The notes under the pieces: model-generated
What the model was told of the DNA's origin: nothing
Database searches by the model: none
What the model saw: only the letters and a program-made list of their open reading frames with translations
Origin: Isoetes taiwanensis
Taxonomy: Eukaryota; Streptophyta; Lycopodiopsida; Isoetales; Isoetaceae
Assembly (NCBI GenBank): GCA_021234155.1
Contig: JAJEKV010000026.1
Span: 16,110,283-16,174,282 of the forward strand
DNA length: 64,000 nucleotides
Reading direction: 5' to 3'
In this document: one piece after another, positions 55,465-64,000 of the stretch
How the letters are laid out: each line of letters begins with the position of its first letter
Position numbering within the stretch: position 1 is the stretch's first letter
Translations under genes and position numbers: made by a program

Positions 55465-56200
55465 TGTATGATTGAGGGAATTTGGGCACTTACAATAACA
55501 AAATGCTGGATAATCTGGATCATATTTGGATAATTGTCATGGTATAATACGTAACCGCTCAACTGGCTCCACCTCCAAAAGGCTATACTAGCAAAACTAT
55601 AACCGATAACTGGCAATAGGCACTTAACCATAGTCTTTGATAAGGGGAATTTACATTGGCTTACGACTGGCTTAGGAAGAGGATCATTAGCTTGATTCTT
55701 TGGAACGTCCAAAGTCTTTAGCAATGGTTGCGGGTCCTCTGGTTGGATAGCCGACTTGCCTTCTTCCTCTGAAATTGGTCGACACTGCCGAAAATGGTCA
55801 GAACAACTCTTCCTAAGATGATCCTCTTATACAATAGATTTTGGACGTAGCTACAGTGATTGTTGGTCGACTACTCTGGAACAGTTGGTCGCTGCCCTTG
55901 TATAGTTTCAATGGTTTCTTTTTCAAATGGTAAAGGCCTTTATAATGTGTCCTTTTGATAGTGTATGTCCTTCCCTTAATTATTGCCATGATCCAACTAA
56001 ATATATCTGTTGCTCCTTCATTTGAATGAATGTCACAGCCCCCTTTAAATAAAACCTAGCTTCTTGGTAGATATTTCGGTAATGGTCTCCTTTAGAAATA
56101 TTATTTTCCCTTGCCCTATATTATTGGGCTACATTGGAATATTTACATAGCTTTGCCAATAGCTCTTTTACTGTGGACCACTCCCCAGTACTTCTTGTTT
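55465..56200 (-). repeat. LTR of a minus-strand element
   Basis: Begins (minus-strand end) with CATACA next to the primer site and extends to about 56200. Its two halves are repeated separately at 36790-37095 and 52430-52800, which defines a dispersed family. No internal coding region follows the primer site, so the element is truncated. Confidence 0.65.
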
Positions 56201-57820
56201 TTCTCATCAATGATCCAAACCTTTTTAAACCTCCAAAACATATTACAAGAATTCTTCAGTTAAATTAAGGTCTCACACTCATTAAACCATCTAGAGATGC
56301 TACGATTCCACAAATCTAACTCTTAACAAAAAGTACGAAATCTCTAATTGCAGGGTAACAAATAAATGAGCACAGATTACAGCAATAATCTGAGTTCTTA
56401 ACTAGTTCGCCAAAACCAATTTAAGATCCATTTGATAGAAGTTACATCCGTAACTTCCACTAATCAGATTCCAGTTCTCCAAAACCGGAGAATGATTCAA
56501 CTTAATAGAATAGATAAACTAGTTCACTGCCAAACTGGGTCAATCGATGCTAAGAATATGGCAAATTAAACAAAGCTTACAGCAACAGATCAATTTCTCA
56601 AGCTCAAGCTATAGATCTCGTAACTGTATAGGATGAGCAAATATAGGACAATCTTCAAGCAGAAGGCAATCGCTAGTTATGTCACCAGTTCTGCGGAAGG
56701 CCGACACCTGCAACTATCTGTTTGTCCGATATCTCATGTAGCAACTCGTCCAAACGCAAGCTTGTGGCCTCTCCTCCTAAAGGGGTCGTTATTATTAATT
56801 TTGTTCCCTTTTTCCTTCGGCTAATTTAATTCTGATCCGTGAAAAACATCTTTCCGTATAGAAGTTTAACTATTAGAAAAACCTTGGATATTAAGAAATT
56901 TTTTCTATTGCCATCTAATTGCCTTACCTTGCCTTGCCTATAATTTGTCAAACTTAAGCACTCATGCTAGTCCACCAAGTCTAGCATCCAAGACCACACC
57001 CCCGAGCTACCCTATTTATATAACTTGTACCATAACAATGCCTCTAGGGTATATCATGCCCAAAAAAAATTATTATCTTGCTTAAGATGACCTTGTGTCA
57101 TATTGGTATACGTTGGCAACATTGGCATGTTGGCTATCAATCTTGTATACCTTCAATTATGAGAAATAATATCTTATCACAACAAAATACCTGGCTATAG
57201 AAAATATCATTTTGCATCCACCATGTATTGCAATCCCGTTGAATGTATGATGTGTCATTTTGGTATATGTTTATAGCATTGGTATGTTGACAACTAAATT
57301 CATACTCTCTCAAGTACGAACATTTCAATGTCACAGTAAGCTATAACACTTTAGCCTTTAAGAGTTTTATTTTCCTCGAAAATCATGATTTCATGCCTCA
57401 TCAAGTTTAACTAGAATGAGAAACCATAACGTGACTAGCATAATTTATTATCATAATTCAAATCCAAGCCCTCTTTGACGTTCAATAATCAATTCCTTTG
57501 CTTGCAAACAACACCCGTTGTAGGTTTTGGTTTGGAGCTTGTTAGAATACGTCGAGGAGGAGATTTAGAAGATTGTTGGATTCATTCTGATATAAAATCT
57601 AGCTTGTCATGTTTATGATCCTAGGTGCTTGCTTCTTTCCTATATCTCCACATGAAATAAAGTTTTGCTAAAAGTTAAACAAAGTCATGGTGCTAAAGAA
57701 TTGAAAACCAACATTACGAATTTAGGGCAAATTGAGCACAAGCCAATTGGAATGCAACATGCATGTTGTATTCAATAACACACCAACAACTGTGTTCGTA
57801 TTCATTCGAGAACAATGTCT
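56201..57820. other. Intergenic stretch
   Basis: No gene recognised. TGTCATATTGGTATACGTTGGCAAC and TGTCATTTTGGTATATGTTTATAGC (57096 and 57254) are a weak ~158-bp-spaced repeat, with GCATTGG(C/T)ATGTTG following each. Confidence 0.35.
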
Positions 57821-57821
57821 A

Positions 57822-57851
57822 TAGATAGATGGATGGATGGATGGATCCATC

Positions 57852-57940
<89 letters not shown>

Positions 57941-57941
57941 T
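57822..57941. repeat. GATA microsatellite
   Basis: A run of GATA/GATG tetramers, with about 22 uninterrupted GATA units from ~57853 after a short GGAT-rich start and one CCATC interruption. Confidence 0.95.
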
Positions 57942-58540
57942 TCAAGAGCATTTGCAACATGTAGAGCCTAGAGATCAGTAAGATTCATAGAAACTGAAAT
58001 AGCTTTTGAAAAGGTTGCAAACTTGTGTGTTGGAAATGCTTGTCTAAAGACATAACCTTTCTAGCTCTTGGCTTGCATGGTAGCATCAAAGAGTGAGCAG
58101 ATGGGGTAATCCAAGAAGCATAGAGACAATCTAGCAATTGCAACTCAAATATCAAATGCCAAATGAATATGTGCACACTAGTCAGTTAGCCTCAAGGAGT
58201 GTTTTGAAATGCTTTAAAAAAATGTATGAATAAAAGAAACAAGCTTTGATTAGATGCTCCATAGGATTTACGACCTGATTGTGATATAGAATCTATGAAG
58301 GACATCATCCCTCATATGGATGTTGAACACAAGTTCCGTAGGCTAGAGGAAACCTATACAGTAAGAATTAAAACGAATTTATATTCCATGCCAGCATTTG
58401 TTATATATGTTTAAAAGGTGTTAAATCATGTCCTAGGTTTTCTTGGACATTTACGAGAGGTAATTCAACTTATAGTACTTCTATTTTTGCATACTAATTT
58501 GTATTAGTTACTAGGGTGACTCCAGGTGGCTTGCGAGCTA
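57942..58540. other. Intergenic stretch
   Basis: Nothing recognised. Confidence 0.3.
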
Positions 58541-58543
58541 CAA

Positions 58544-58634
58544 TACGTCAAGGTAATCAGTTTCTTGAATCATTCTTTTGCAGAATGACAAATCACCAAA
58601 ACCTGCAGAATTCGATCAAGCTTACCTTGACGTA
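58544..58634. repeat. Perfect 13-bp inverted repeat next to the hairpin
   Basis: TACGTCAAGGTAA (58544-58556) and TTACCTTGACGTA (58622-58634), separated by 65 bases. The right arm ends four bases before the 47-bp hairpin stem. Confidence 0.8.
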
Positions 58635-58638
58635 GTCC

Positions 58639-58759
58639 AATGGAAAGGGGTCAGGCATTCTTGTCAGCCCCTTGACCTGCAGAATCCGGTCGCGTCTCAA
58701 CGGCACTCCCAAATTCTGCAGGTCAGGGGGCTGGCAAGAATGCCTTCCCCCTTTCCATT
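58639..58759 (+). ncRNA. Candidate small-RNA precursor hairpin (or young inverted duplication)
   Basis: The 47-base arm 58639-58685 pairs with 58713-58759 across a 27-base loop. Over the stem there are 43 Watson-Crick pairs, two G:U wobbles if transcribed from the plus strand, and one 2-base mismatch. Stem length, loop size and a few internal mismatches fit plant microRNA precursors, but a recent inverted duplication or MITE would look similar. ACCTGCAGAATYCGRTC also occurs directly repeated at 58601 and 58675. It lies ~370 bases upstream of the PPR frame and could be in its 5' leader or a separate transcript. No known mature microRNA was recognised. Confidence 0.5.
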
Positions 58760-59124
58760 CCACCTAACTTCATGAATGCATTCTACCAACCCTAGATTGT
58801 CCATTATTTTTTGTCCAGCTCTTGCTTTACGTTGGAAAAGGGATAATTTAAGAATATTCTTTTTAAAAAAAACTATATGCCGTCTTCGGAAAAGCCCTCC
58901 CAAAAATTCCACGCTTGGGAATGAACCTTTTCGGAGTTCCACTTACGAATGATTCACAGGCTTTGAAGGGATATGAAGAGGATCCCAAAACTTAAATCCG
59001 CCTCATCGGACGATTTTGTAAGGTATAATTAGCTTCCTTGAACGTTTTGATCTTTGGGTTTCCTGCTGTCAAGTTCTGATCGACTTGTCTCACTAGACCA
59101 GATTTGGGAAAATTTTGGGAGGGA

Positions 59125-61527
59125 ATGCTGGATGGTGCACTTGAATCTATGAAAGTTATGGAGCAACCAGGCGTTTCCATTACCAGAAACAATGCCTATC
59201 GTCTATTGCAGGAGTGTGAAAAAACAAAGGACTTGGAGTGTGGCAAGCGGATTCAGTCTCTCATGATACAAAGTGGGCTTGATTCAATCACTGTACTGAG
59301 CGACCATCTTATTCGGCTATTCACTTATCATGGAGACTTGCTTGAAGCGAATCAGGTATTTCACAAAACTAAAAAACCTGGTCTACACACATGGGCTGCA
59401 ATAATTTTTGCAAATGCTAAGCTTGGCCAATCCGAAGTGGCCATTTCTTTGTATCACGAAATGCAGCTTGTAGAAATCCGCATTAGACAATTGATTTATG
59501 TTACAATTCTTAGAGCTTGTACAACAATAGCAGCCACCCACGAGGGGAGGATTATCCATGCACAAATCCTTTTAAATGAACTGCAACCAGAGATAGTCTT
59601 ATGGAATGCTGTGATAGACATGTATGCAAAATGTGGAAGCCTTGATGAAGCATCCAAAGTGTTGCAGGATATGCCACTTAGAGATGTTGTATCTTGGAAT
59701 ACTATGATTGCAGGATATGCCAAGCAGGGACAAAATATTTCAGCCGAAGAATGCTTACAGCAGATGCAAAAGGAAGATATAGAGCCCAATGTCATGTCCT
59801 GGGGTGCGCTAATTGGGGGTTATGCGCAGCAAGGTGAAGGTCTCCTAGCCCTGGAATGCTTTAAAAAGATGGAACAGGAAGGAATACAGCCAAATGACGT
59901 CATATTTTTAAGTGCCCTTAAGGCATGTGCCGCTATAGAACAAGTCGATCAGGGAAAGCTGATTCATGACAAGATTCTTAAGGGTGGATTTCAGTCGAAT
60001 GTTGTCTTAGGGAGCACCTTGATTGACATGTATGCGAAATGTGGAAGCCTAGAGGAGGCATATAAAGTATTTGACAACCTGCAAGGTCGAGATATAGTTT
60101 CTTGGAATGCAATGATTACTGGTTATGCTCAATGTGGAGAAGGTTTTCTGGCACTGGAGTACTTCCATGAGATGTTAAAGGAAAGGATAGAACCAAGCCA
60201 AGTCACATTTCTAGGCATCCTAAAAGCATGTGCTATCTTGAGAGCAACAGAGTGTGGAAGACTCATCCATGATAGGATCATTAAGAGCAAGTTGCAATCA
60301 GATGTAGTTGTTGGGAGCACGCTAGTTGATATGTATGCCAAATGTGGGAGCCTACAGGAAGCATGCAGTGTGTTTCATAAGTTGCCAAATAGAAATGTCG
60401 TCTCATGGGGTGCAATGATTGCTGGGTATTCCCAATGGGAGGAGGGCTTCTTAGCTCTGGACACTTTTCAAAAGATGCAACTTGAAGGCATCAGGGCAAA
60501 TGATGTTGTATTTTTGGGAACTCTGCAAGCATGTGCATGTATAGGTAATATAGAGCAGGCCAGATTTATGCATCATGAGGTCATTGTCAGCGGTTTGCAA
60601 TCTGACATTGTTGTGGGAAATACATTGGTTGATATGTATGCTAAATGTGGAAGCTTAGAGGAGGCGCAAAGTGCTTTCAAAAATTTGCCTTATCGAGATG
60701 TGGTGTCATGGGGTGCAATTATTGCAGGCTATGCTCAACATGGCGAATGCTTTATAGCACTCCAGTGGTTTGAGAGAATGCAGGAGGATGGGATATTGCC
60801 AGATGAAGTCACATTTCTGAGTCTCTTGAAAGCATGTGCCATTGTAGGAGCAATTGAGAAGGGAAAATTCATTCATGATGAAATAATTAAGAGAGGACTT
60901 CATTTTGATGTTGTTGTTGGAAATACTCTGGTTGATATGTATGCCAAATGTGGTAGCTTGGAAGAAGCATGCAAAGTCTTTAACAAATTGCAGGACAGAG
61001 ATTTAGTCTCATGGAATGCAATGGTTTCAGGATATTCTCATTATGGTAAAGGTCTTCTGGCTCTAGAATGCTTTGAAAACATGCTCAAGGAAGGTATTGT
61101 TCCAAATGATGTGTCATTTCATGTTATTTTGGTCACATGCAGTTATTCAGGTCTAGTGGATGAGGGCCATTGGTACTTCAATTTAATGAGAAAATATCAA
61201 GGGCTTAGACCTGGGATATCCCATTGTACCTCTATGATTGATCTTTTAGGCCGTGCTGGGTGCCTTTATGAGGCAGAATATTTTCTTCATTCTACTAAGC
61301 AGGCTGATGTTACATGTTGGACATCTTTGCTTAGTGCTTGCAAGTTGCATCAGAATCTTGAGCTTGGGCAGCACTGCTTTGATCGAATGATTTCGTTAGA
61401 TACTGATTGTTCTGCTGGTTATGTACTCATATCGAACATTTATGCAGATGTGCATATGCATTGGGAAACATGTGACGTAGAGATCTTAGGTTCTTGGGAG
61501 AGTGAGAGTCTAAAAGCCGCTTTGTAG
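59125..61527 (+). CDS. PLS-class pentatricopeptide repeat protein, 800 residues, intronless
   Basis: ATG 59125 to TAG 61527. The upstream in-frame codons lack another ATG. The protein is built of repeating P-L-S triplets. DMYAKCGSL(E/D/Q)EA occurs at about residues 162, 300, 402, 504 and 605, mostly 101-102 residues apart as expected for a P1-L1-S1 triplet, and (L/V)(V/I)SW(N/G)(A/T)MI.GY marks the following motif. The N-terminal LIRLFTYHGDLLEA is a diverged first unit. An E-type domain begins near residue 696 (GISHCTSMIDLLGRAGCLYEAE, then WTSLLSACKLHQNLELG) and the protein ends soon after YVLISNIYADVHMHWETCD with no E+ or DYW deaminase. Such proteins bind single-stranded RNA in mitochondria or plastids and often guide C-to-U editing with a partner DYW protein. 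No clear targeting peptide is visible at this start, so a short upstream exon may be missing. The last ~20 residues (EILGSWESESLKAAL) do not follow the family, which suggests truncation by frameshift. Confidence 0.92.
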   Translation: MLDGALESMKVMEQPGVSITRNNAYRLLQECEKTKDLECGKRIQSLMIQSGLDSITVLSDHLIRLFTYHGDLLEANQVFHKTKKPGLHTWAAIIFANAKLGQSEVAISLYHEMQLVEIRIRQLIYVTILRACTTIAATHEGRIIHAQILLNELQPEIVLWNAVIDMYAKCGSLDEASKVLQDMPLRDVVSWNTMIAGYAKQGQNISAEECLQQMQKEDIEPNVMSWGALIGGYAQQGEGLLALECFKKMEQEGIQPNDVIFLSALKACAAIEQVDQGKLIHDKILKGGFQSNVVLGSTLIDMYAKCGSLEEAYKVFDNLQGRDIVSWNAMITGYAQCGEGFLALEYFHEMLKERIEPSQVTFLGILKACAILRATECGRLIHDRIIKSKLQSDVVVGSTLVDMYAKCGSLQEACSVFHKLPNRNVVSWGAMIAGYSQWEEGFLALDTFQKMQLEGIRANDVVFLGTLQACACIGNIEQARFMHHEVIVSGLQSDIVVGNTLVDMYAKCGSLEEAQSAFKNLPYRDVVSWGAIIAGYAQHGECFIALQWFERMQEDGILPDEVTFLSLLKACAIVGAIEKGKFIHDEIIKRGLHFDVVVGNTLVDMYAKCGSLEEACKVFNKLQDRDLVSWNAMVSGYSHYGKGLLALECFENMLKEGIVPNDVSFHVILVTCSYSGLVDEGHWYFNLMRKYQGLRPGISHCTSMIDLLGRAGCLYEAEYFLHSTKQADVTCWTSLLSACKLHQNLELGQHCFDRMISLDTDCSAGYVLISNIYADVHMHWETCDVEILGSWESESLKAAL

Positions 61528-64000
61528 ATTGCTACATGCAGGCTGTCAAGTGTTCCAGCAATCTACCTATCTAATCTGGGTCTCCCACTTTCCCAAGGGA
61601 CTTCTCTCAACACCAAAACTGCTCCAATGGGCCTGAGACGTAATCTTGACAGAGCCGAGATCATGGGACAGGTCACAAAATCCCAAAATTGCTCAATTTG
61701 TTCTTCCCTTGGGAGTGTAATCGAAGAGTGCTTCCAAACAAGCATCGGAGCCTTTTGCAGCCCTCCCCAGAAAACAGATATTCCATTACCTTCTCTCTTG
61801 GCCAAAAATCTCAATTAATTGTTTTCTTTGGCAGATTCCACAAGAACCTGAGGACCTGGGAGGAAAATAAAGCATATATTTCCTTTCAATTCCCACAGAA
61901 AGGCAGCGGAAATATATGGCCTTTGTCACCTTGCATCAGGCAAACAATATGTAAATGGTTATGGTTCAAGTATGGAACCACAACCTCTTTAGGCCAGTCA
62001 CTATCCAATATGTGTTTGAAACGGCATGCAGTAAATATGTATGTATATGTGGCAGACAAAAGGTCCACCCAGGAGGAGATAACTACAATGATTTGCTGAT
62101 CATATGGTTTAGATGATCAGGACTTTAGACATCCATCTCCTATGTAATTAAAAAGGATACTCTGGGGCAGTTCCTTGAACAAGAGGTATGGCATGAGAGC
62201 AAAGACACTGTCAACGGTGCAACTTAGGAGTGGTAAAACACACTCTCTTCTTTAGTCCTGTATGCAATAAGTAGGACACATCCTAGCAGCTCATGAACTT
62301 GTAAGACCAAAAATGTCCTGCTATGCTTGTATATGAGCCCACCCAACTCGGACAGTGCATTATCAAACCAAAAGAAATATCCACATAAAGAGAACTAGCC
62401 TAGGACAAACAGTGTCAACCCCTTTCTTTGCATCTCATTTTGGTGTTATCTTGATAATACTAACATGAAGAAAAGATCGAATTTTTTTGAAGAGGTGACT
62501 TTATATAAGGCCAAACTGACTAAGAAAGAGGCAAGGCAGCTTCATGAGGAATCTTTTCATGGGGGTAAACAGGACATCAGATCATTTTTAGGCCCACCAT
62601 TGGTATGCCACAGGCCAATTGTGTGAGTGCAGTCGCTATAAAACTGTAATTTGTATTTACTTACTAGGTTTGCCTAGCACTTTTAAAGCTAAGAGGATGC
62701 TCTTAGATGATAGAGAGCTAATGTGCTCATTGGGTCTCATAGGCTGTGTCTCCAGTAGATGTTAATTTACTCTTTGTTTCTGTCTTGCATTCTTTCTTTA
62801 TGGTGTACACATTGGACTACAAGGTCTCATCTTCTTAAAATGATCGGTCATCTGCAAGTCAGGACTGATATTAAGAGGCCAGAAGTCATGTAGCTATAAG
62901 GCAAATTTATCAAACCTAGAAATGATGGGTTTCTAAAGCTGCATTATATTTAAATGGGGATGGAAGTTATTCTTAAGACGAATAGATGAGGTCACAAGGA
63001 CACCCAATATTTTCATCGCTTTCCCAAGACGTGCAACTAGTTTAATTGACATTAAAATGCCAACATGTTTTGTATTGCTGCTGCCTTATTTTCTTACTTT
63101 ACAGTAACTGCTTGCTCCCATGTTTATTTGATGTCTCATTCCAGCAAGAATTTCTTTGCGCCTGCTCTGATCTATCATACATAAGAACCCTAGATAATCC
63201 TTGTTGGATGACCGTTGATATTCAACCCAAGTGCCAGTTCAATCTGAAAATGTCATCTTTGCATATTTTTCAGGCTGGAGCTTAAAGTAAGGGAGGGAAT
63301 CTTGGAAAGTGGAAAGGCACTTTGACGCAAGAGCAACAAGAAGCTAAATATACTAACCATGACTAAAGGCTGAAATACTAGCTAAATATGAATCCAGCAA
63401 GGTGGCAAGACGATAAGACAGATACGTCTAATTTAAGAGCAACAAGACCAAACGCAGCAGGGGAAAGTCTTAGTAGAAACCTACAAATGGTCATACAAAT
63501 TCAGTATTTGACAGATATCTGCAGTTTTGCTTATGTTCTTGAGACTGTATATTTGAAAGTACCTCTAGCACCTCGCTGAGCAAAATATGAATTCCTAAAA
63601 CTAACCAAAGATATACTGGCGAGAGGCTGTTGCAGTATTTATGTTACAGCAATACTTTCTGCAAACAGGTCTGCTAGTGAATTTGATAGGGGCAAGGAAA
63701 TGTTTGTGGTTAGTATAATATATTATGTATCTCCTGTATTCTCTCTCTGGGAATGCACTTCACATAAATAGCGAAACATGATATGATACATCTTACAGAA
63801 TTGGCATAGGCTGGAAGTCATATTACCTATAGGGTAAGAAAACAAGAGTAACTAAACACAGCAAGAATCTTCCTAAAAACAAAGGAAAGATGGCAAATCA
63901 TTAGAAAAAAGTCGAAATTGACATAACAGCTATGAGGTGAAAACTGTAAATAGGATGCCAAACATCTTCCTGTGAACATTATATAGTTTTCTTTCTTTTT
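61528..64000. other. 3' flank of the PPR gene and intergenic DNA
   Basis: The PPR 3' untranslated region, then DNA in which I recognise no gene, RNA or mobile element. Short frames at 61563-62099, 63046 and 63388 show no family resemblance. Confidence 0.35.

Noticed and set aside
55383-55724. Minus-strand 113-codon protein gene
   Set aside because: It covers the LTR end and its primer-binding site, and equivalent LTR copies do not keep the frame open.
58598-58634. Cloning-vector polylinker contamination
   Set aside because: CCTGCAGAATTCGATCAAGC resembles a vector cloning site (PstI, EcoRI, HindIII), but the match is imperfect, the similar word ACCTGCAGAATCCGGTC is repeated in the natural hairpin beside it, and no vector backbone follows.
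58639-58759. A known conserved microRNA (miR394-like)
   Set aside because: GGCATTCTTGTCAGCCCC loosely resembles miR394, but there are too many differences and the match is from memory, so no family was assigned.
59104-59124. PPR start at 59104
   Set aside because: That codon is TTG. The first ATG in frame is at 59125.

Overview
This is nuclear DNA from a land plant. It shows large intron-bearing genes, GT-AG introns, a plastid-type sigma factor, a long intronless PPR gene and very abundant LTR, LINE and SINE debris. The style of the PPR protein (near-identical DMYAKCGS units about 101 residues apart) and an auxin-binding protein without an ER-retention tail suggest a seed-free vascular plant, most likely a fern. 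That placement is inference. Genes take up well under a tenth of the window.

Layout. 0-0.4 kb: last exon of an unidentified gene ending in an AT-hook-like tail. 1.8-6.3 kb: a decayed plus-strand gag gene split by a minus-strand, non-autonomous LTR element (2.75-5.68 kb). 9.4-12.0 kb: a complete nine-exon nuclear gene for a plastid RNA polymerase sigma-70 factor. 12.6 kb: a tRNA-derived SINE with target-site duplication. 16.0-24.8 kb: a broken minus-strand Ty3/gypsy chromovirus carrying two nested insertions, a second LTR element (18.33-20.88 kb) and a poly(A) retroposon (21.20-21.82 kb). 25.3-25.9 kb: a SMI1/KNR4-like gene on the minus strand with one premature stop. 29.05-30.72 kb: a SMIM8-like small membrane protein and, 56 bases later, a five-exon auxin-binding protein (ABP1) gene. 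31-37 kb: LINE remains, tandem duplications and foldback elements. 37.9-47.3 kb: a block of tandem repeats that includes an ~810-bp unit in both orientations and two inverted-symmetric arrays of a ~19-bp minisatellite. 48-58.5 kb: intergenic DNA with a TIR element, LTR fragments of one family, a 1.47-kb TSD-flanked retroposon and a GATA microsatellite. 58.64-58.76 kb: a nearly perfect 47-bp stem hairpin. 59.1-61.5 kb: an 800-residue PLS-class PPR protein. 61.5-64 kb: nothing recognised.

How the genes relate. The sigma factor and the PPR protein probably both act in organelle gene expression (transcription and RNA processing or editing). ABP1 and the SMIM8-like protein are adjacent but functionally unrelated as far as is known. 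Nothing here looks like a biosynthetic cluster. The features most worth follow-up are the hairpin upstream of the PPR gene, the palindromic minisatellite in its higher-order array, the TSD-flanked poly(A) retroposon family, the tight SMIM8-ABP1 spacing and the KNR4-like gene interrupted by a single stop.
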